Position numbers and translations under genes: made by a program
The notes under the pieces: model-generated
The model's input: the letters and a program-made list of their open reading frames with translations, nothing else
The model's database searches: none
What the model was told of the DNA's origin: nothing
NCBI RefSeq assembly: GCF_016598615.1
Contig: NZ_CP066831.1
Location: 10,664,001 to 10,728,000 of the forward strand
Length of the DNA: 64,000 nucleotides
Reading direction: 5' to 3'
Source: Streptomyces liliifuscus
GTDB lineage: Bacteria > Actinomycetota > Actinomycetes > Streptomycetales > Streptomycetaceae
Shown here: piece by piece, positions 49,228-57,767 of the stretch
Numbering within the stretch: position 1 is the stretch's first letter
How the letters are laid out: each line of letters starts with the position of its first letter

Positions 49228-50127
49228 ATGCCACCCCCATCACCCACATCACCCATGTCCCCGGTTCGGGTCGCGGTGCCGGACGGGTTCAGCCACCGGT
49301 TCGCCGAGGTCAACGGCGTTCGGCTGCACTTCGTGAGCGGTGGGTCCGGGCCCGCCGTCGTGCTGCTGCACGGCTGGCCGTTCAGCTGGATCGAGTGGCG
49401 CGCGCTCATACCGCTGCTCGCCGAGCGGGGCTTCACCGTCATCGCGCCGGATCTTCGCGGCTCGGGCGACTCCTCGATCCCGGCCGGGCACTGGACCAAG
49501 CGCGACGAGGCCGAGGACCTCCACCAACTCCTCCACCACCTGGGGCACGACCAGGCGCACGTGGTGGGCACGGATGTCGGCACGATGACCGCTCACGCCT
49601 GGGCCCAGGCGTATCCGCAGGAGGTGACCCGTCTCGTGCTCAGCGAGGCGTTCCTGCCCGGTTACGGCCTCGAAGATCACATGAACCATGCCACCGGAGG
49701 CTCATGGCACTTCGGCTTCCACGCTCAGAGCGACCTGGCCGCGATGCTCACCGACGGCAAGGAGGAGCAGTACCTGGGCGGGTTCTGGTCGATGATGACC
49801 CGCGGCGGCATCACGGATGCCGACCGCGCCGACCTCCTGCGCGTCTACACCGCGCCCGACGCGATGCGCGGCGGATTCGAGCACTACGCCACCCTCGTCG
49901 AGGACGGCCGGGCGGCCCGCGCGAACGGTCCGGTCGGGATGCCGGTCCTCGTCCTGAACGGCGAACACGGCCTGCCCCAAGGGGTCCTGGTGGACGGCGC
50001 CCGCCGCGCAGCGACCGATGTGCGTGCGGACATCGCCCCCGGCGCCGCGCACACCTTCGCCGCCGACAACCCGCAATGGACCGCCGAGCGCCTGGCCCTC
50101 TTCTTCACCACCACCCCCGCCGTCTGA
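49228..50127 (+). CDS. Alpha/beta hydrolase (epoxide hydrolase/haloalkane dehalogenase type)
   Basis: 299 residues; TTTGGAGGTCC supplies a strong ribosome binding site. Motifs: LLHGWPFSWIEW (oxyanion HGxP), DLRGSGDSSIP, the nucleophile in VVGTDVGTMTA is Asp rather than Ser, and His in APGAAHTF near the C-terminus. An Asp nucleophile points to epoxide hydrolases or dehalogenases that form an alkyl-enzyme ester. The N-terminus has a repeated Pro-Ser stretch. It forms an operon with the reductase 39 bp downstream and is divergent from marR, the pattern of a xenobiotic or electrophile response unit. Confidence 0.9.
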   Translation: MPPPSPTSPMSPVRVAVPDGFSHRFAEVNGVRLHFVSGGSGPAVVLLHGWPFSWIEWRALIPLLAERGFTVIAPDLRGSGDSSIPAGHWTKRDEAEDLHQLLHHLGHDQAHVVGTDVGTMTAHAWAQAYPQEVTRLVLSEAFLPGYGLEDHMNHATGGSWHFGFHAQSDLAAMLTDGKEEQYLGGFWSMMTRGGITDADRADLLRVYTAPDAMRGGFEHYATLVEDGRAARANGPVGMPVLVLNGEHGLPQGVLVDGARRAATDVRADIAPGAAHTFAADNPQWTAERLALFFTTTPAV

Positions 50128-50165
50128 CGCGGGAAACCGCACCACACCGAACGGAGCACATCGTC

Positions 50166-51071
50166 ATGCAGGTCCTCGTCATCGGTGCCACCGGCTACGC
50201 CGGCCGCCGCGTCTCCACCGCGCTCTCCCGCGCGGGACACACCGTCCTCGGCCTGACCCGCGACGCCGACGGCCCGGCCGCCCGGGAGCTCGCCGTCAAC
50301 GAAGTCACCCCAGTGCCGGGCGACTTCTCCCGGCCCGAGACGTTGCGCGCCCACTTGGAGGGCACGGACGCGGTGGTGCACCTGCTCATGGACATGAGCG
50401 ACCCGGTCGGCGGCGACCAGCGGCTCATCGCCGAACTGGCCGCAGCGCAGGAGCGCGACGGGCGCCGCCGCCACCTGGTCTTCACCACGGGCATCTCCTC
50501 GTACGGCCGCACCGGACTCGCGCTCATGGACGAGAACACCCCGGGCAACTCCGAGAGCCCCTTGGGATTCCGCTTCGCCCTGGAGAAGGAACTCGCCGAC
50601 AGCGGCGTCGCGCACACCGTGGTACGCCCCGGCTTCATGTACGGCGGCCCGGCCACCACCTCCATGAGCGGCCAGTGGTTCGCCGCCGCCGAGGAGGGCA
50701 AGCCCGTCTTCTACGGCGACACCACCAAGCGCTGGAGCTGGGTCCACGTCGACGACCTCGCCGACGCCTACGTCCGTATCCTCGACAACCCCGCAGCCGT
50801 GGACGGTGAGGTCTTCGTCATCGCCGACGACCAGCGCGTGGCCGCTCTCGACATGCAGCGCATAGCCGTCCGCGCAGCCGGCTACACCGGCGAGATCACC
50901 CTGGAGACCGCGGAGGCGGGCGGCATGATGCAGATGGCCGCCGACCAGGACGAACTCGTCACCAGCGCCAAGGCCCACCGACTGCTCGGCTGGCGCCCCC
51001 GCCACACCTCCTTCACCGATGCGCCCGAGCGGCACTACCGAGCCTGGAAGGCCGCCCGGACGGAGAGCTGA
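50166..51071 (+). CDS. NAD(P)-dependent oxidoreductase/epimerase (extended SDR-like)
   Basis: 301 residues from the ATG at 50166. Rossmann N-terminus VLVIGATGYAGRRV with the GxxGxxG loop, Tyr in SSYGRTGLALMDE, and VRPGFMYGG typical of NAD-dependent epimerase/dehydratases. The YxxxK motif is not obvious, so it may be an atypical SDR. It follows the alpha/beta hydrolase and is probably under the same MarR control. A role in reducing or isomerising the product of the hydrolase is inferred; substrate unknown. Confidence 0.88.
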   Translation: MQVLVIGATGYAGRRVSTALSRAGHTVLGLTRDADGPAARELAVNEVTPVPGDFSRPETLRAHLEGTDAVVHLLMDMSDPVGGDQRLIAELAAAQERDGRRRHLVFTTGISSYGRTGLALMDENTPGNSESPLGFRFALEKELADSGVAHTVVRPGFMYGGPATTSMSGQWFAAAEEGKPVFYGDTTKRWSWVHVDDLADAYVRILDNPAAVDGEVFVIADDQRVAALDMQRIAVRAAGYTGEITLETAEAGGMMQMAADQDELVTSAKAHRLLGWRPRHTSFTDAPERHYRAWKAARTES

Positions 51072-51146
51072 GACTCCGGCGGAACACACCGTGCGGGTCG
51101 GCATGCAGTGCCCGCACCCGCTCGACGGCCGAGGTCAGGTGGCGGG

Positions 51147-52103
51147 TCATTCAGGGGGCGGAGGTGATGAGGACGGGACCGGCAGCACGGAGTTCGTCCT
51201 CCTCGTCGAACGACGAGAGACATCCGCGATCTGCCAGGCGGTGGCGTACAACACCAGAGCGACCGCGAAGGCGGCTCCCGCTCTCGTGGCGACCCCGGTC
51301 AGCACACCTTCGGCGAGGGTGCCCCAGGGAGCCCGGACGGTTGTGGACGGGTACGTGGTCTCGCTCGCGCCGTCGCCCAGGTCGACGGTGGTGGGGCGGC
51401 TGTAGTCCACTTCGGTCACATGACGGTAGGCGTCGAAGTCGGCGCGGGCATCCACGGCACCGCCCAGCGCGGGTGACAGGACCAGCAGACCGACCACGCT
51501 CCATCGCGTGACAGGGCCCAGGCGGGACACGGTGCCGACCTGCGTACGAAGTCGGCCGCGGCGCCGCCAAAGATGCAGGGCGACGGCCGCCAGGCCGACG
51601 ACGGTACTCACGTACTGCAGCAGCCGAGCGACCGTCAGGCCGCCCAGGGCCGACGCTCGTAGCGCCTCCACGTGGGTGACCAGGAGGCCGTCGCCGTGTG
51701 TGAAGGAGTCCCATGCCAGGTGGGAGGCGATGCCGATCAGCGCGGAGATCAGCAGCCACATCGTGTACCGGGCCTTGGCGCGCAGGCCCGGCACCCGCTC
51801 GGGTTCCGGAAGGCCGAGGCCGGGCGGCAGCAGGGCGGTGACCGGTGCGCGCAGCATCCGGTGGGCGGCGACCAGGCCGACGGCAAGGGGCAGGCCGACC
51901 AACAGGCCCGCATCGAACGAGTGCGTCTCCGTGGCATTGAGGAGCGGCCCGTACCAGTCCCGGGGGCTGGTCTCGGCCATGCCGAGGCGGCCGAGGAAGT
52001 ACGGGACGTCGGGTGCCACGGCGCCCGCGACCAGAGCGGCCGGAACGAACGGCCGGCGCATCAGCGGCAGCACGGCGGCGGGATGGGACACGGTGAACGG
52101 CAA
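51147..52103 (-). CDS. DUF4184 family membrane protein
   Basis: 318 residues. The sequence begins MPFTVSHPAAVLPLMRRPFV, the hallmark of DUF4184, with HxxHP-like residues shared with membrane hydrolases of unknown role. Six or so hydrophobic segments; conserved His and Asp (ASHLAWDSFTHGDGLLV) could bind a metal as in YdjM/S1P1-related membrane proteins. Biochemical function is unknown. The promoter region carries the same 21-bp element as the padR promoter 1.3 kb away, which suggests joint regulation. Confidence 0.85.
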   Translation of the reverse strand: MPFTVSHPAAVLPLMRRPFVPAALVAGAVAPDVPYFLGRLGMAETSPRDWYGPLLNATETHSFDAGLLVGLPLAVGLVAAHRMLRAPVTALLPPGLGLPEPERVPGLRAKARYTMWLLISALIGIASHLAWDSFTHGDGLLVTHVEALRASALGGLTVARLLQYVSTVVGLAAVALHLWRRRGRLRTQVGTVSRLGPVTRWSVVGLLVLSPALGGAVDARADFDAYRHVTEVDYSRPTTVDLGDGASETTYPSTTVRAPWGTLAEGVLTGVATRAGAAFAVALVLYATAWQIADVSRRSTRRTNSVLPVPSSSPPPPE

Positions 52104-52154
52104 TTCGGTGATCTTCTCTGGCCCGGAACGAACTCACGAATAGAACACCGGAGA

Positions 52155-52175
52155 GAGTATTCAGTTCAACGGACT
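52155..52175 (-). promoter_or_regulatory. PadR-linked promoter element, copy before the DUF4184 gene
   Basis: A 21-bp block, GAGTATTC then six bases then ACGGACT on the + strand, matches the block at 53471-53491 in 18 of 21 positions. Read toward the gene it contains GAATACTC, a plausible -10 region. No such match occurs elsewhere in the region that I could see. Confidence 0.6.
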
Positions 52176-52249
52176 ATCGCAAGCAGGGGCGAACCGCCGG
52201 TGACCGTCGGCCGGAGAGATGAGGCTGTGTCAGCGTCGATGCGGCTGTC

Positions 52250-53128
52250 TCAGCGGCGGCGGCGAACCATCTGGAAGCACGCGGTGAGCGCCGCCGCGAC
52301 CGGCAGCAGGAGGAACAGTCCCAATACGGGCCGGAGTTCGAGCCAGGCGTCCGTGTAGGCGTGGGCTACCAGAGGCGAAGAGGCCACCGCCATCGCCCCG
52401 AGCTCACGCAGACCGGAGGAACGCGCGCGCACGGCGAGGACGGCACCCGTGAGGGCGAGCACCAGCATCGGCCAGGCACCGTAATCCGTTGTCACGCCGA
52501 AGGCCCCGGTGTCCACGACCACGACGGGAAACCATGCCGCGGCGGCCATCACTCCGGCTGCCGTGGACAGTTGCCTGTCACCACGTCGATCAGGAGGGCA
52601 GCTGAGCACCACGGCGACGGTCAACAGGGCCGCGGTGACCGGGGCGACCGCCCCCTCGCCGTGCGCGGGCGTGGCGACGGCCCACTGCACGGCCGTTCCC
52701 AGCAACCCGCACACGGCCATGCCCGCACCCGGCAGCCACCGCCCGGTCAAGGCGACGACCGCGCCGAGGCACACCAGCAGTGAGAGCAGCAAGTAGGCGG
52801 CCCGGGCGCCATCCATGGTGGAGAGTTGGACCCACGCCGGGGCGGGCGAGCGAACGAGTCCCGCGTACCAGCGCGTCAGGTGCAGCCCGCTGTCCACCGC
52901 GCCGGCCGCCAGAGCGAACGGCGCCGCCAGGGCGAAGAAGCGACCCGCGGGCGACGCAGAGTCCAGGCGCAGCCTGACCCGCACGGCGTGTGCGGCCAGG
53001 TCGGCGTCCGCGCGCAGCCGAGCCGCGCGCGGCATGTCCGCCGTCATCTCACGGTGCACATCGACGATTTCCTGCCCGTAGGCGGCCCGGTACGCGGCCG
53101 GATACAGACGGAGCAGGGGGTCGGTCAC
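52250..53128 (-). CDS. Membrane protein of unknown function, coupled to padR
   Basis: 292 residues. A cytosolic N-terminal part (LLRLYPAAYRAAYGQEIVDV) of the type often found after PadR genes is followed by six hydrophobic segments. This N-terminal LYPxxYRxxYGxE signature recurs in actinobacterial permease-like proteins encoded next to PadR. The start overlaps the padR stop by four bases, so PadR and this protein are co-translated. Function unknown; a membrane partner of the PadR-sensed stress is the simplest guess. Confidence 0.75.
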   Translation of the reverse strand: MTDPLLRLYPAAYRAAYGQEIVDVHREMTADMPRAARLRADADLAAHAVRVRLRLDSASPAGRFFALAAPFALAAGAVDSGLHLTRWYAGLVRSPAPAWVQLSTMDGARAAYLLLSLLVCLGAVVALTGRWLPGAGMAVCGLLGTAVQWAVATPAHGEGAVAPVTAALLTVAVVLSCPPDRRGDRQLSTAAGVMAAAAWFPVVVVDTGAFGVTTDYGAWPMLVLALTGAVLAVRARSSGLRELGAMAVASSPLVAHAYTDAWLELRPVLGLFLLLPVAAALTACFQMVRRRR

Positions 53129-53463
53129 GTCAGCGCCGCCGCGCCGCCGGAGCCCAGACGCCGCCTGACCTCCCGGGCGGTGGCGGCCAGCCGCTCCGCC
53201 TCGGCCTCCAGCCGCTCCCGTCCGGCGGGAGCGAGAGCGAAGATCCGGCGTGCCCGGCCGCCCACCACCTCCTCGCGCTCCACCTGGATCAGGCCCTCGT
53301 CCAGCAGCCGGTCCAGCGCCCCGTACAGCGCCCCGGTACGCGGCACCACCCGGCCGTCGGTGATGGCCTTGACCTCCTGGGCGACGGCATACCCGTGCCG
53401 AGGGGCATCCGCCAGTGCCGTCAGCAGGAGGAGGGCCAGCTCCTGCATTCCTCGCTCACTCAT
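53125..53463 (-). CDS. PadR family transcriptional regulator (short type)
   Basis: 112 residues from the ATG at 53463. Single winged-helix PadR domain: MSERGMQELALLLLTALADA, HGYAVAQEVKAITDGRVVPR, GALYGALDRLLDEGLIQVER, followed by a dimerisation helix. This is the short PadR-s2 type without the long C-terminal domain. A dyad GTCCG-A-CGGAC is centred 22 bp upstream within a block also found before the DUF4184 gene, so it probably represses both units. The stop overlaps the membrane protein gene. Confidence 0.92.
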   Translation of the reverse strand: MSERGMQELALLLLTALADAPRHGYAVAQEVKAITDGRVVPRTGALYGALDRLLDEGLIQVEREEVVGGRARRIFALAPAGRERLEAEAERLAATAREVRRRLGSGGAAALT

Positions 53464-53470
53464 ACCAGCA

Positions 53471-53491
53471 GAGTATTCCGTCCGACGGACT
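53471..53491 (-). promoter_or_regulatory. PadR-linked promoter element, copy before padR
   Basis: Contains the perfect dyad GTCCG-A-CGGAC (53480-53490) and the flanking GAGTATTC. It shares 18 of 21 bases with the element at 52155-52175. It lies 8 bp upstream of the padR start, over the likely transcription start. Confidence 0.6.
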
Positions 53492-53494
53492 TCT

Positions 53495-53567
<73 letters not shown>

Positions 53568-53570
53568 AGG

Positions 53571-54569
53571 TCACCCCACCGTCGTCCGCAGATACGCACC
53601 GAGGCGGGCGATCGCCGCCGGGTTGCGCGGGCTCTCGACGAGGTCGACATAGTCGAGGACGAAGATCCGCCGGTGCTTGACGGCCGAGACATTGCGCAGC
53701 GGCGCGTAGGACAGCAGGAACTTCTTCTTCTGCTCGGCGCTCACGTCCCCGTAGTTGCAGATCACGATGACATCGGGGTCGCGCTCCACGACGCTCTCCC
53801 AGCCGATGGTGGTCCAGGAGTCGGCGACATCGTGCATGACGTTGACCCCGCCCGCCTCGCTGATGATCTGCTCGGGAGCGGCGTAACGGCCGGACGTGAA
53901 GGGCTGGTCCTGGCCGCTGTCGTAAAGGAAGACCTTGGGCCGCTCGGCGCCCTCGGGGGCCTTCGCCCGTACGTCGGCGATCTGCTTCTTGAAGTCGGCG
54001 ATCAGGGTCGCCGCCCGCTTCTCGACGCCGAAGAGCTTTCCGAGGTTGGTGAGGTCGGTGTAGAGGGCGTCCAGGGGCGGCATGAGACCGCGCGAGGTCT
54101 TGGTGCGGCCGTTGCGGCAGGACTCGGTGAGGATGTACGAGGGGATGCCGAGCTTCTTCAGCGCCTCGGGGGTGAAGCCGCCGTCGTCGCGGAAGCCGTA
54201 GTTCCAGCCGGCGAAGACGAGGTCGGCGCGGGCGTCGAGGACGTTCTCCTTGGTGAGTTGGTCCTTCGACAGCCACTTCACCTTGTCGTAGCCGTCCTTC
54301 CAGGGCACGCCGCTGAGATCGCCCTTGTCGTCGGGCATGGCGAACCCGGCCATGCGGTCCTCAAGGCCGAGGGCGAACATCAGCTCCGTGATCCCGACGT
54401 CGTTCGTGACGACACGTTCCGGGACCTTGTCGTACGTCACCTTCCGGCCGCAGTTGGTCAGGCCGACCGACGAGGACTTCGCGTCCCCGGACGACTCGAC
54501 ACTGGCGCCGCAGCCGGTGGCTGTGACGGTCGCGGCGAGGCAGAGGGCAGCGGCGAGGAACTTGCGCAT
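53571..54569 (-). CDS. btuF: ABC transporter substrate-binding lipoprotein, probable cobalamin-binding BtuF
   Basis: 332 residues; lipoprotein signal AAALCLAATVTATG followed by Cys. It has the two-lobe helical-backbone fold of siderophore/B12-binding proteins (family 8 SBP): VPERVVTNDVGITELMFALG at the start and DPDVIVICNYGDVS near the middle. It is third in a transporter operon preceded by a cobalamin riboswitch, so the ligand is B12 or a corrinoid precursor. On sequence alone an iron-siderophore role would be equally likely; the riboswitch decides. The stop is adjacent to a GGAGCC repeat tract. Confidence 0.85.
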   Translation of the reverse strand: MRKFLAAALCLAATVTATGCGASVESSGDAKSSSVGLTNCGRKVTYDKVPERVVTNDVGITELMFALGLEDRMAGFAMPDDKGDLSGVPWKDGYDKVKWLSKDQLTKENVLDARADLVFAGWNYGFRDDGGFTPEALKKLGIPSYILTESCRNGRTKTSRGLMPPLDALYTDLTNLGKLFGVEKRAATLIADFKKQIADVRAKAPEGAERPKVFLYDSGQDQPFTSGRYAAPEQIISEAGGVNVMHDVADSWTTIGWESVVERDPDVIVICNYGDVSAEQKKKFLLSYAPLRNVSAVKHRRIFVLDYVDLVESPRNPAAIARLGAYLRTTVG

Positions 54570-54577
54570 GAGGATCC

Positions 54578-55348
54578 TTACGGGGTGGTGAGCGGGAGCC
54601 GGTCGAAGAGAAGTTGGACGGCACCGGTCTCCGGATGCCGTACGGGATGCGCGCGGACCCCGAACACCCCGGCGAGCAGCTCAGGTTGGAGGACGTCGTG
54701 GGGCGGTCCCGAGGTGACGATTCGGCCGCCGTCGATGACGTACAGGAGATCGCAGTGCGCGGCGGCCAGGTTGAGGTCGTGCAGGGCGGCCAGCACGGTC
54801 GGGCCGCTTGCCCGGACCAACGAGAGCACGTCCAACTGGTGGGCGATGTCGAGGTGGTTGGTGGGTTCGTCGAGTACGAGGACCCTGGGCTGCTGGGCGA
54901 GGGCGCGGGCAATGAGGACGCGCTGCTTCTCGCCACCGGACAGGGCGAGGAACCCACGGTCGGCGAGGTGCGTGACACCCGTACGGGCCATGGCGTCCGC
55001 ACACACGGCACGGTCCCCGGCGGAGGTACGGTCCCGGTGCGGCAGCCGTCCCATGTCGACCACCTCGGCGACGGTGAAGTCGAACTCGGCCGACGATTCC
55101 TGCGGCAGCGCGGCCAGCACCCGGGCGGCGGCCCGGGGTGACATGGCGTGTACGTCGTCCCCGTCGAGCCGTATGGTGCCCGCCGCCGGACTCAGCGCCC
55201 GGTACACACAGCGCAGGAGTGTCGACTTGCCGCTCCCGTTCGGGCCGACCAGGCCGACGAACGCCCCGCTGTCCACGGCGAGTCGGATGTCGTCGACCAG
55301 CCGCACCCCGGCGGCCTCGACCGCCACGCCTTCCAGGTCAAGCCGCAT
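54578..55348 (-). CDS. btuD: ABC transporter ATP-binding protein, probable BtuD
   Basis: 256 residues. Walker A GPNGSGKSTLL, Q loop LPQESSAEF, signature LSGGEKQR, Walker B VLVLDEPTNHLD, H loop ALHDLNLA. It is of the FecE/BtuD type that powers siderophore and corrinoid importers. Nine bases separate it from the binding-protein gene and 36 from the permease, so the three form one operon. This operon encodes its own ATPase, unlike the sugar importer at 24-27 kb. Confidence 0.93.
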   Translation of the reverse strand: MRLDLEGVAVEAAGVRLVDDIRLAVDSGAFVGLVGPNGSGKSTLLRCVYRALSPAAGTIRLDGDDVHAMSPRAAARVLAALPQESSAEFDFTVAEVVDMGRLPHRDRTSAGDRAVCADAMARTGVTHLADRGFLALSGGEKQRVLIARALAQQPRVLVLDEPTNHLDIAHQLDVLSLVRASGPTVLAALHDLNLAAAHCDLLYVIDGGRIVTSGPPHDVLQPELLAGVFGVRAHPVRHPETGAVQLLFDRLPLTTP

Positions 55349-55384
55349 GGCCGCCCACCCTCCTCAAGTCGCCCCCGGTGGCCA

Positions 55385-56458
55385 TCAGCGGCCCCCGAAG
55401 GCATAGCCGCCGCGTCGCATGAGCAGCAGAAAGGCGGGCACACCGACCACCGCCGTGATCACTCCGACGGGCAGTTCGGCGGGCGCGAGCAGCAGCCGGG
55501 ACAGGAGATCCGCCCACACGAGCAGGACGGCTCCGGCGAGCGGAGCCACCGCCAGCACCCGCCGGTGATCGGCACCGACCAGCATCCGCACGACATGCGG
55601 CACCATCAGTCCGACGAACCCGATGGCCCCGCTGACCGCGACGACGGTCCCGGTCACGGCGGCGCTGACAAGGAACAACTCCCGGCGCAGCCGCCCCGGT
55701 TGGACACCGAGCGCGGCCGAGGTCTCGTCGCCCATGGCAAGCGCGTTGAGCGCCTCGGCGCGCCACCGCAGCCACGCCCACCCGGCCACCACGGTCACGG
55801 CGGCGAGCGGCACCTGCGCCCACGTCGCGCCGCCCAGGCTCCCCAGCAGCCACATCATCGCCGACCTGGCCGCCTCGCCACGGGCCGCGCCGAACACCAT
55901 CACCGTGGTGACGGCCTCGAAGCCGTACGCCAGCGCCGTCCCCGTCAGAATCAGCCGCAGCGGCGTCAGCCCGTGCGCCGACCGGGCCACGGAGTACACC
56001 AGCACCATCGCGGCGAGAGCCGATACGAACGCCGACAACGACAGCGCCCAGACCCCCAGCCCCGCGAACGCCCCCAGCAGGATGACGGCGTTGGCACCCA
56101 CGGCCGCCCCCGAGGAGATACCCAGCACGAACGGGTCGGCGAGCGCGTTGCGCACCATGGCCTGCACCGCCACACCGACGGCCGCGAGCCCCGCTCCGAC
56201 GACAGCGCCGAGCACGACACGCGGCAGACGGATCTCCCAGACGATGGTGTACGCGGCGACGTCCCCGGCATGCACCGTCCCGCCGGTGAACCCGGCCCAC
56301 AGGAACCGGTGCACGTCCGCCCAGCCGATCCCCGAGGCCCCGAGAGCCACCCCGCACACGATCGAGACGAGGAGCAGCAGCCCCAGTCCAACGACCAACG
56401 GCGGGACGGATATTCGGCGCGGGTTCGGGCTCGTGCTCTTGATCGAGGTCTGGCGCAC
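55385..56458 (-). CDS. btuC: FecCD-type permease, probable BtuC
   Basis: 357 residues from a GTG at 56458. Nine or ten membrane segments; motifs RLPRVVLGAVVGAGLAAVGV, VLGISSGAAVGAN and GFVGLMVPHVVRMLVGADHR are typical of BtuC/FecCD permeases. First gene of the operon; the cobalamin riboswitch lies directly upstream and would control it and the two following genes. It forms a homodimeric channel with BtuD. Confidence 0.92.
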   Translation of the reverse strand: MRQTSIKSTSPNPRRISVPPLVVGLGLLLLVSIVCGVALGASGIGWADVHRFLWAGFTGGTVHAGDVAAYTIVWEIRLPRVVLGAVVGAGLAAVGVAVQAMVRNALADPFVLGISSGAAVGANAVILLGAFAGLGVWALSLSAFVSALAAMVLVYSVARSAHGLTPLRLILTGTALAYGFEAVTTVMVFGAARGEAARSAMMWLLGSLGGATWAQVPLAAVTVVAGWAWLRWRAEALNALAMGDETSAALGVQPGRLRRELFLVSAAVTGTVVAVSGAIGFVGLMVPHVVRMLVGADHRRVLAVAPLAGAVLLVWADLLSRLLLAPAELPVGVITAVVGVPAFLLLMRRGGYAFGGR

Positions 56459-56951
56459 GGTCGGGGCGGTCCTTCAGCTGAGGCCGCCTGAACGTCAGTG
56501 AAGAGACAGCCCGTACGACACGCCGGCCGTGCGGTCCCCTCTCGCAGTCCACGGCGAGCAGTAAACGGGTCGCACCACCCACGGGCGATCGGGCTCACGC
56601 GACGAACCACGGGTTCGCCACGCACACCGTTGCGGGTCAGCGCCGGACTCTCACCGGACTTCCCCCACAGGCAGCGACGGGAGCGTAACAAACCGGGGGA
56701 GCGGCGGACGAGCGGGGGAGTGGGCGACTGGATATTTGCGGAAATCGGGTTTCCGTAGCCGTGTGGATGAGTCGGCGTACGAACTTCGGCGTAAAAGGGC
56801 CCTGTTCCGGTGCGGGCAATTGGCAAGCATGTACCCACCGTTTTTCCTCTGGAGGCATCACATCTGACCGATATCTCGAACGTTGCTTGATATTTCGGCC
56901 GCGAAGCGAGCCCCGCACTCGGCGGCCCACCCCCCACAGGAGGACTTCTCA
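56459..56951. other. 493-bp divergent region before btuC and the metallopeptidase gene
   Basis: Holds the cobalamin riboswitch on the minus strand. Its right part, 56701-56951, contains AT-containing stretches and the promoter of the secreted metallopeptidase, which ends in AGGAGG before the ATG. No further gene is visible. Confidence 0.6.
56500..56700 (-). ncRNA. Cobalamin riboswitch (AdoCbl class) controlling btuCDF
   Basis: On the minus strand, the conserved core GGGAAGTCCGGTGAGAGTCC (near 56664-56645) is followed at 56642-56625 by CGCTGACCCGCAACGGTG, matching the B12 riboswitch consensus GGGAA..GGTGnnAATCC and GCTGnCCCGCAACGGT. AGCCCGA further downstream (about 56596) is another conserved element. 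The RNA would end just before the btuC start, so B12 binding probably blocks btuC expression. Exact boundaries are estimated. Confidence 0.92.
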
Positions 56952-57590
56952 ATGAGCCCACGACACGCCTCGGAGCCCACCGAGCGAACGACCGGGCCCC
57001 GGCGACGGCTGGCGGTCATAGCCGTACTGGCAGCAACCGTGCTCGCCGGGCCCGGCGTCGCGCAGGCCGCGCCCCAGGCCGCCCCAATCCCCAAGGAGCA
57101 GGTGGCGGCGGCCACCATCACCTGGACCCTCGAACGGGCCGCCAATCCCACTCAGGACCAGCAGACGGCGTACAACCTCATCACGGCGGCCATGAACGCC
57201 GCGGTGGCCCGCTACAACAACGTGAGCGACCTCGGCAAGACCATCACCGTCCGCTACGACCCGGGCGTCCCCACAGCCGATGGCAACATCAACGGCACGA
57301 TCCGCTTCGGCAACCGCGGTTACATGACCGAGCGGACCGCGCTGCACGAGATCGCCCACACCATCGGCGTGGGCACGAGCTCCCGCTGGTCCTCCCTCGG
57401 AGGCAGCGGCACCTGGCGCGGCGCGCAGGCCACGGCCCTCGTCAAGCAGTTCGACGGCTCGGGTGCCACGCTGTCCACCGGCGGCGGCCACTTCTGGCCC
57501 TACGGCCTGAACTACGAGAACGAGTTCTCGAACACGGCGGCCAACCGCCACGTCCAGATCGTCGCAGCCATGGTTCGCGACGGCCTGTAA
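56952..57590 (+). CDS. Secreted HExxH metallopeptidase-like protein
   Basis: 212 residues from the ATG at 56952, preceded by AGGAGG. A signal peptide (RRRLAVIAVLAATVLAGPGV) ends near AQA at residue 40. The zinc motif TALHEIAHTIGVG places His132, Glu133 and His136, with a Gly at the position often seen before the third ligand in metzincins. C-terminal HFWPYGLNYENEF is conserved-looking and may supply the third ligand or bind substrate. The protein is small and has no lectin domain. Its substrate is unknown; a peptidoglycan or plant-wall role has been proposed for similar small secreted zinc proteins but cannot be shown here. Confidence 0.8.
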   Translation: MSPRHASEPTERTTGPRRRLAVIAVLAATVLAGPGVAQAAPQAAPIPKEQVAAATITWTLERAANPTQDQQTAYNLITAAMNAAVARYNNVSDLGKTITVRYDPGVPTADGNINGTIRFGNRGYMTERTALHEIAHTIGVGTSSRWSSLGGSGTWRGAQATALVKQFDGSGATLSTGGGHFWPYGLNYENEFSNTAANRHVQIVAAMVRDGL

Positions 57591-57603
57591 CCCGGACGCC
57601 GCT

Positions 57604-57653
57604 GGAGGGGTGGCCACTCCCGCCGGTCCGCCGCGCGGCCCGCACACCCCTCC
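57604..57653 (+). terminator. Long-armed hairpin after the metallopeptidase gene
   Basis: GGAGGGGTG (57604-57612) and CACCCCTCC (57645-57653) are complementary around a 32-base GC-rich loop. It lies 14 bp after the stop codon and could end the transcript. Confidence 0.45.
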
Positions 57654-57767
57654 GGCTCGGCCGGTTGGTGTAGTAGGAAAGGTGCACATGCCCTGACGCA
57701 CGACCCGAACCCGCACTCGAACCCACACACGACGCCCGCCCCACGCGCACGCATCGAGGACCCCTGA

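Noticed and set aside
53571..55348. Iron-siderophore transporter
   Set aside because: Protein families alone allow it, but the upstream RNA matches the cobalamin riboswitch core.
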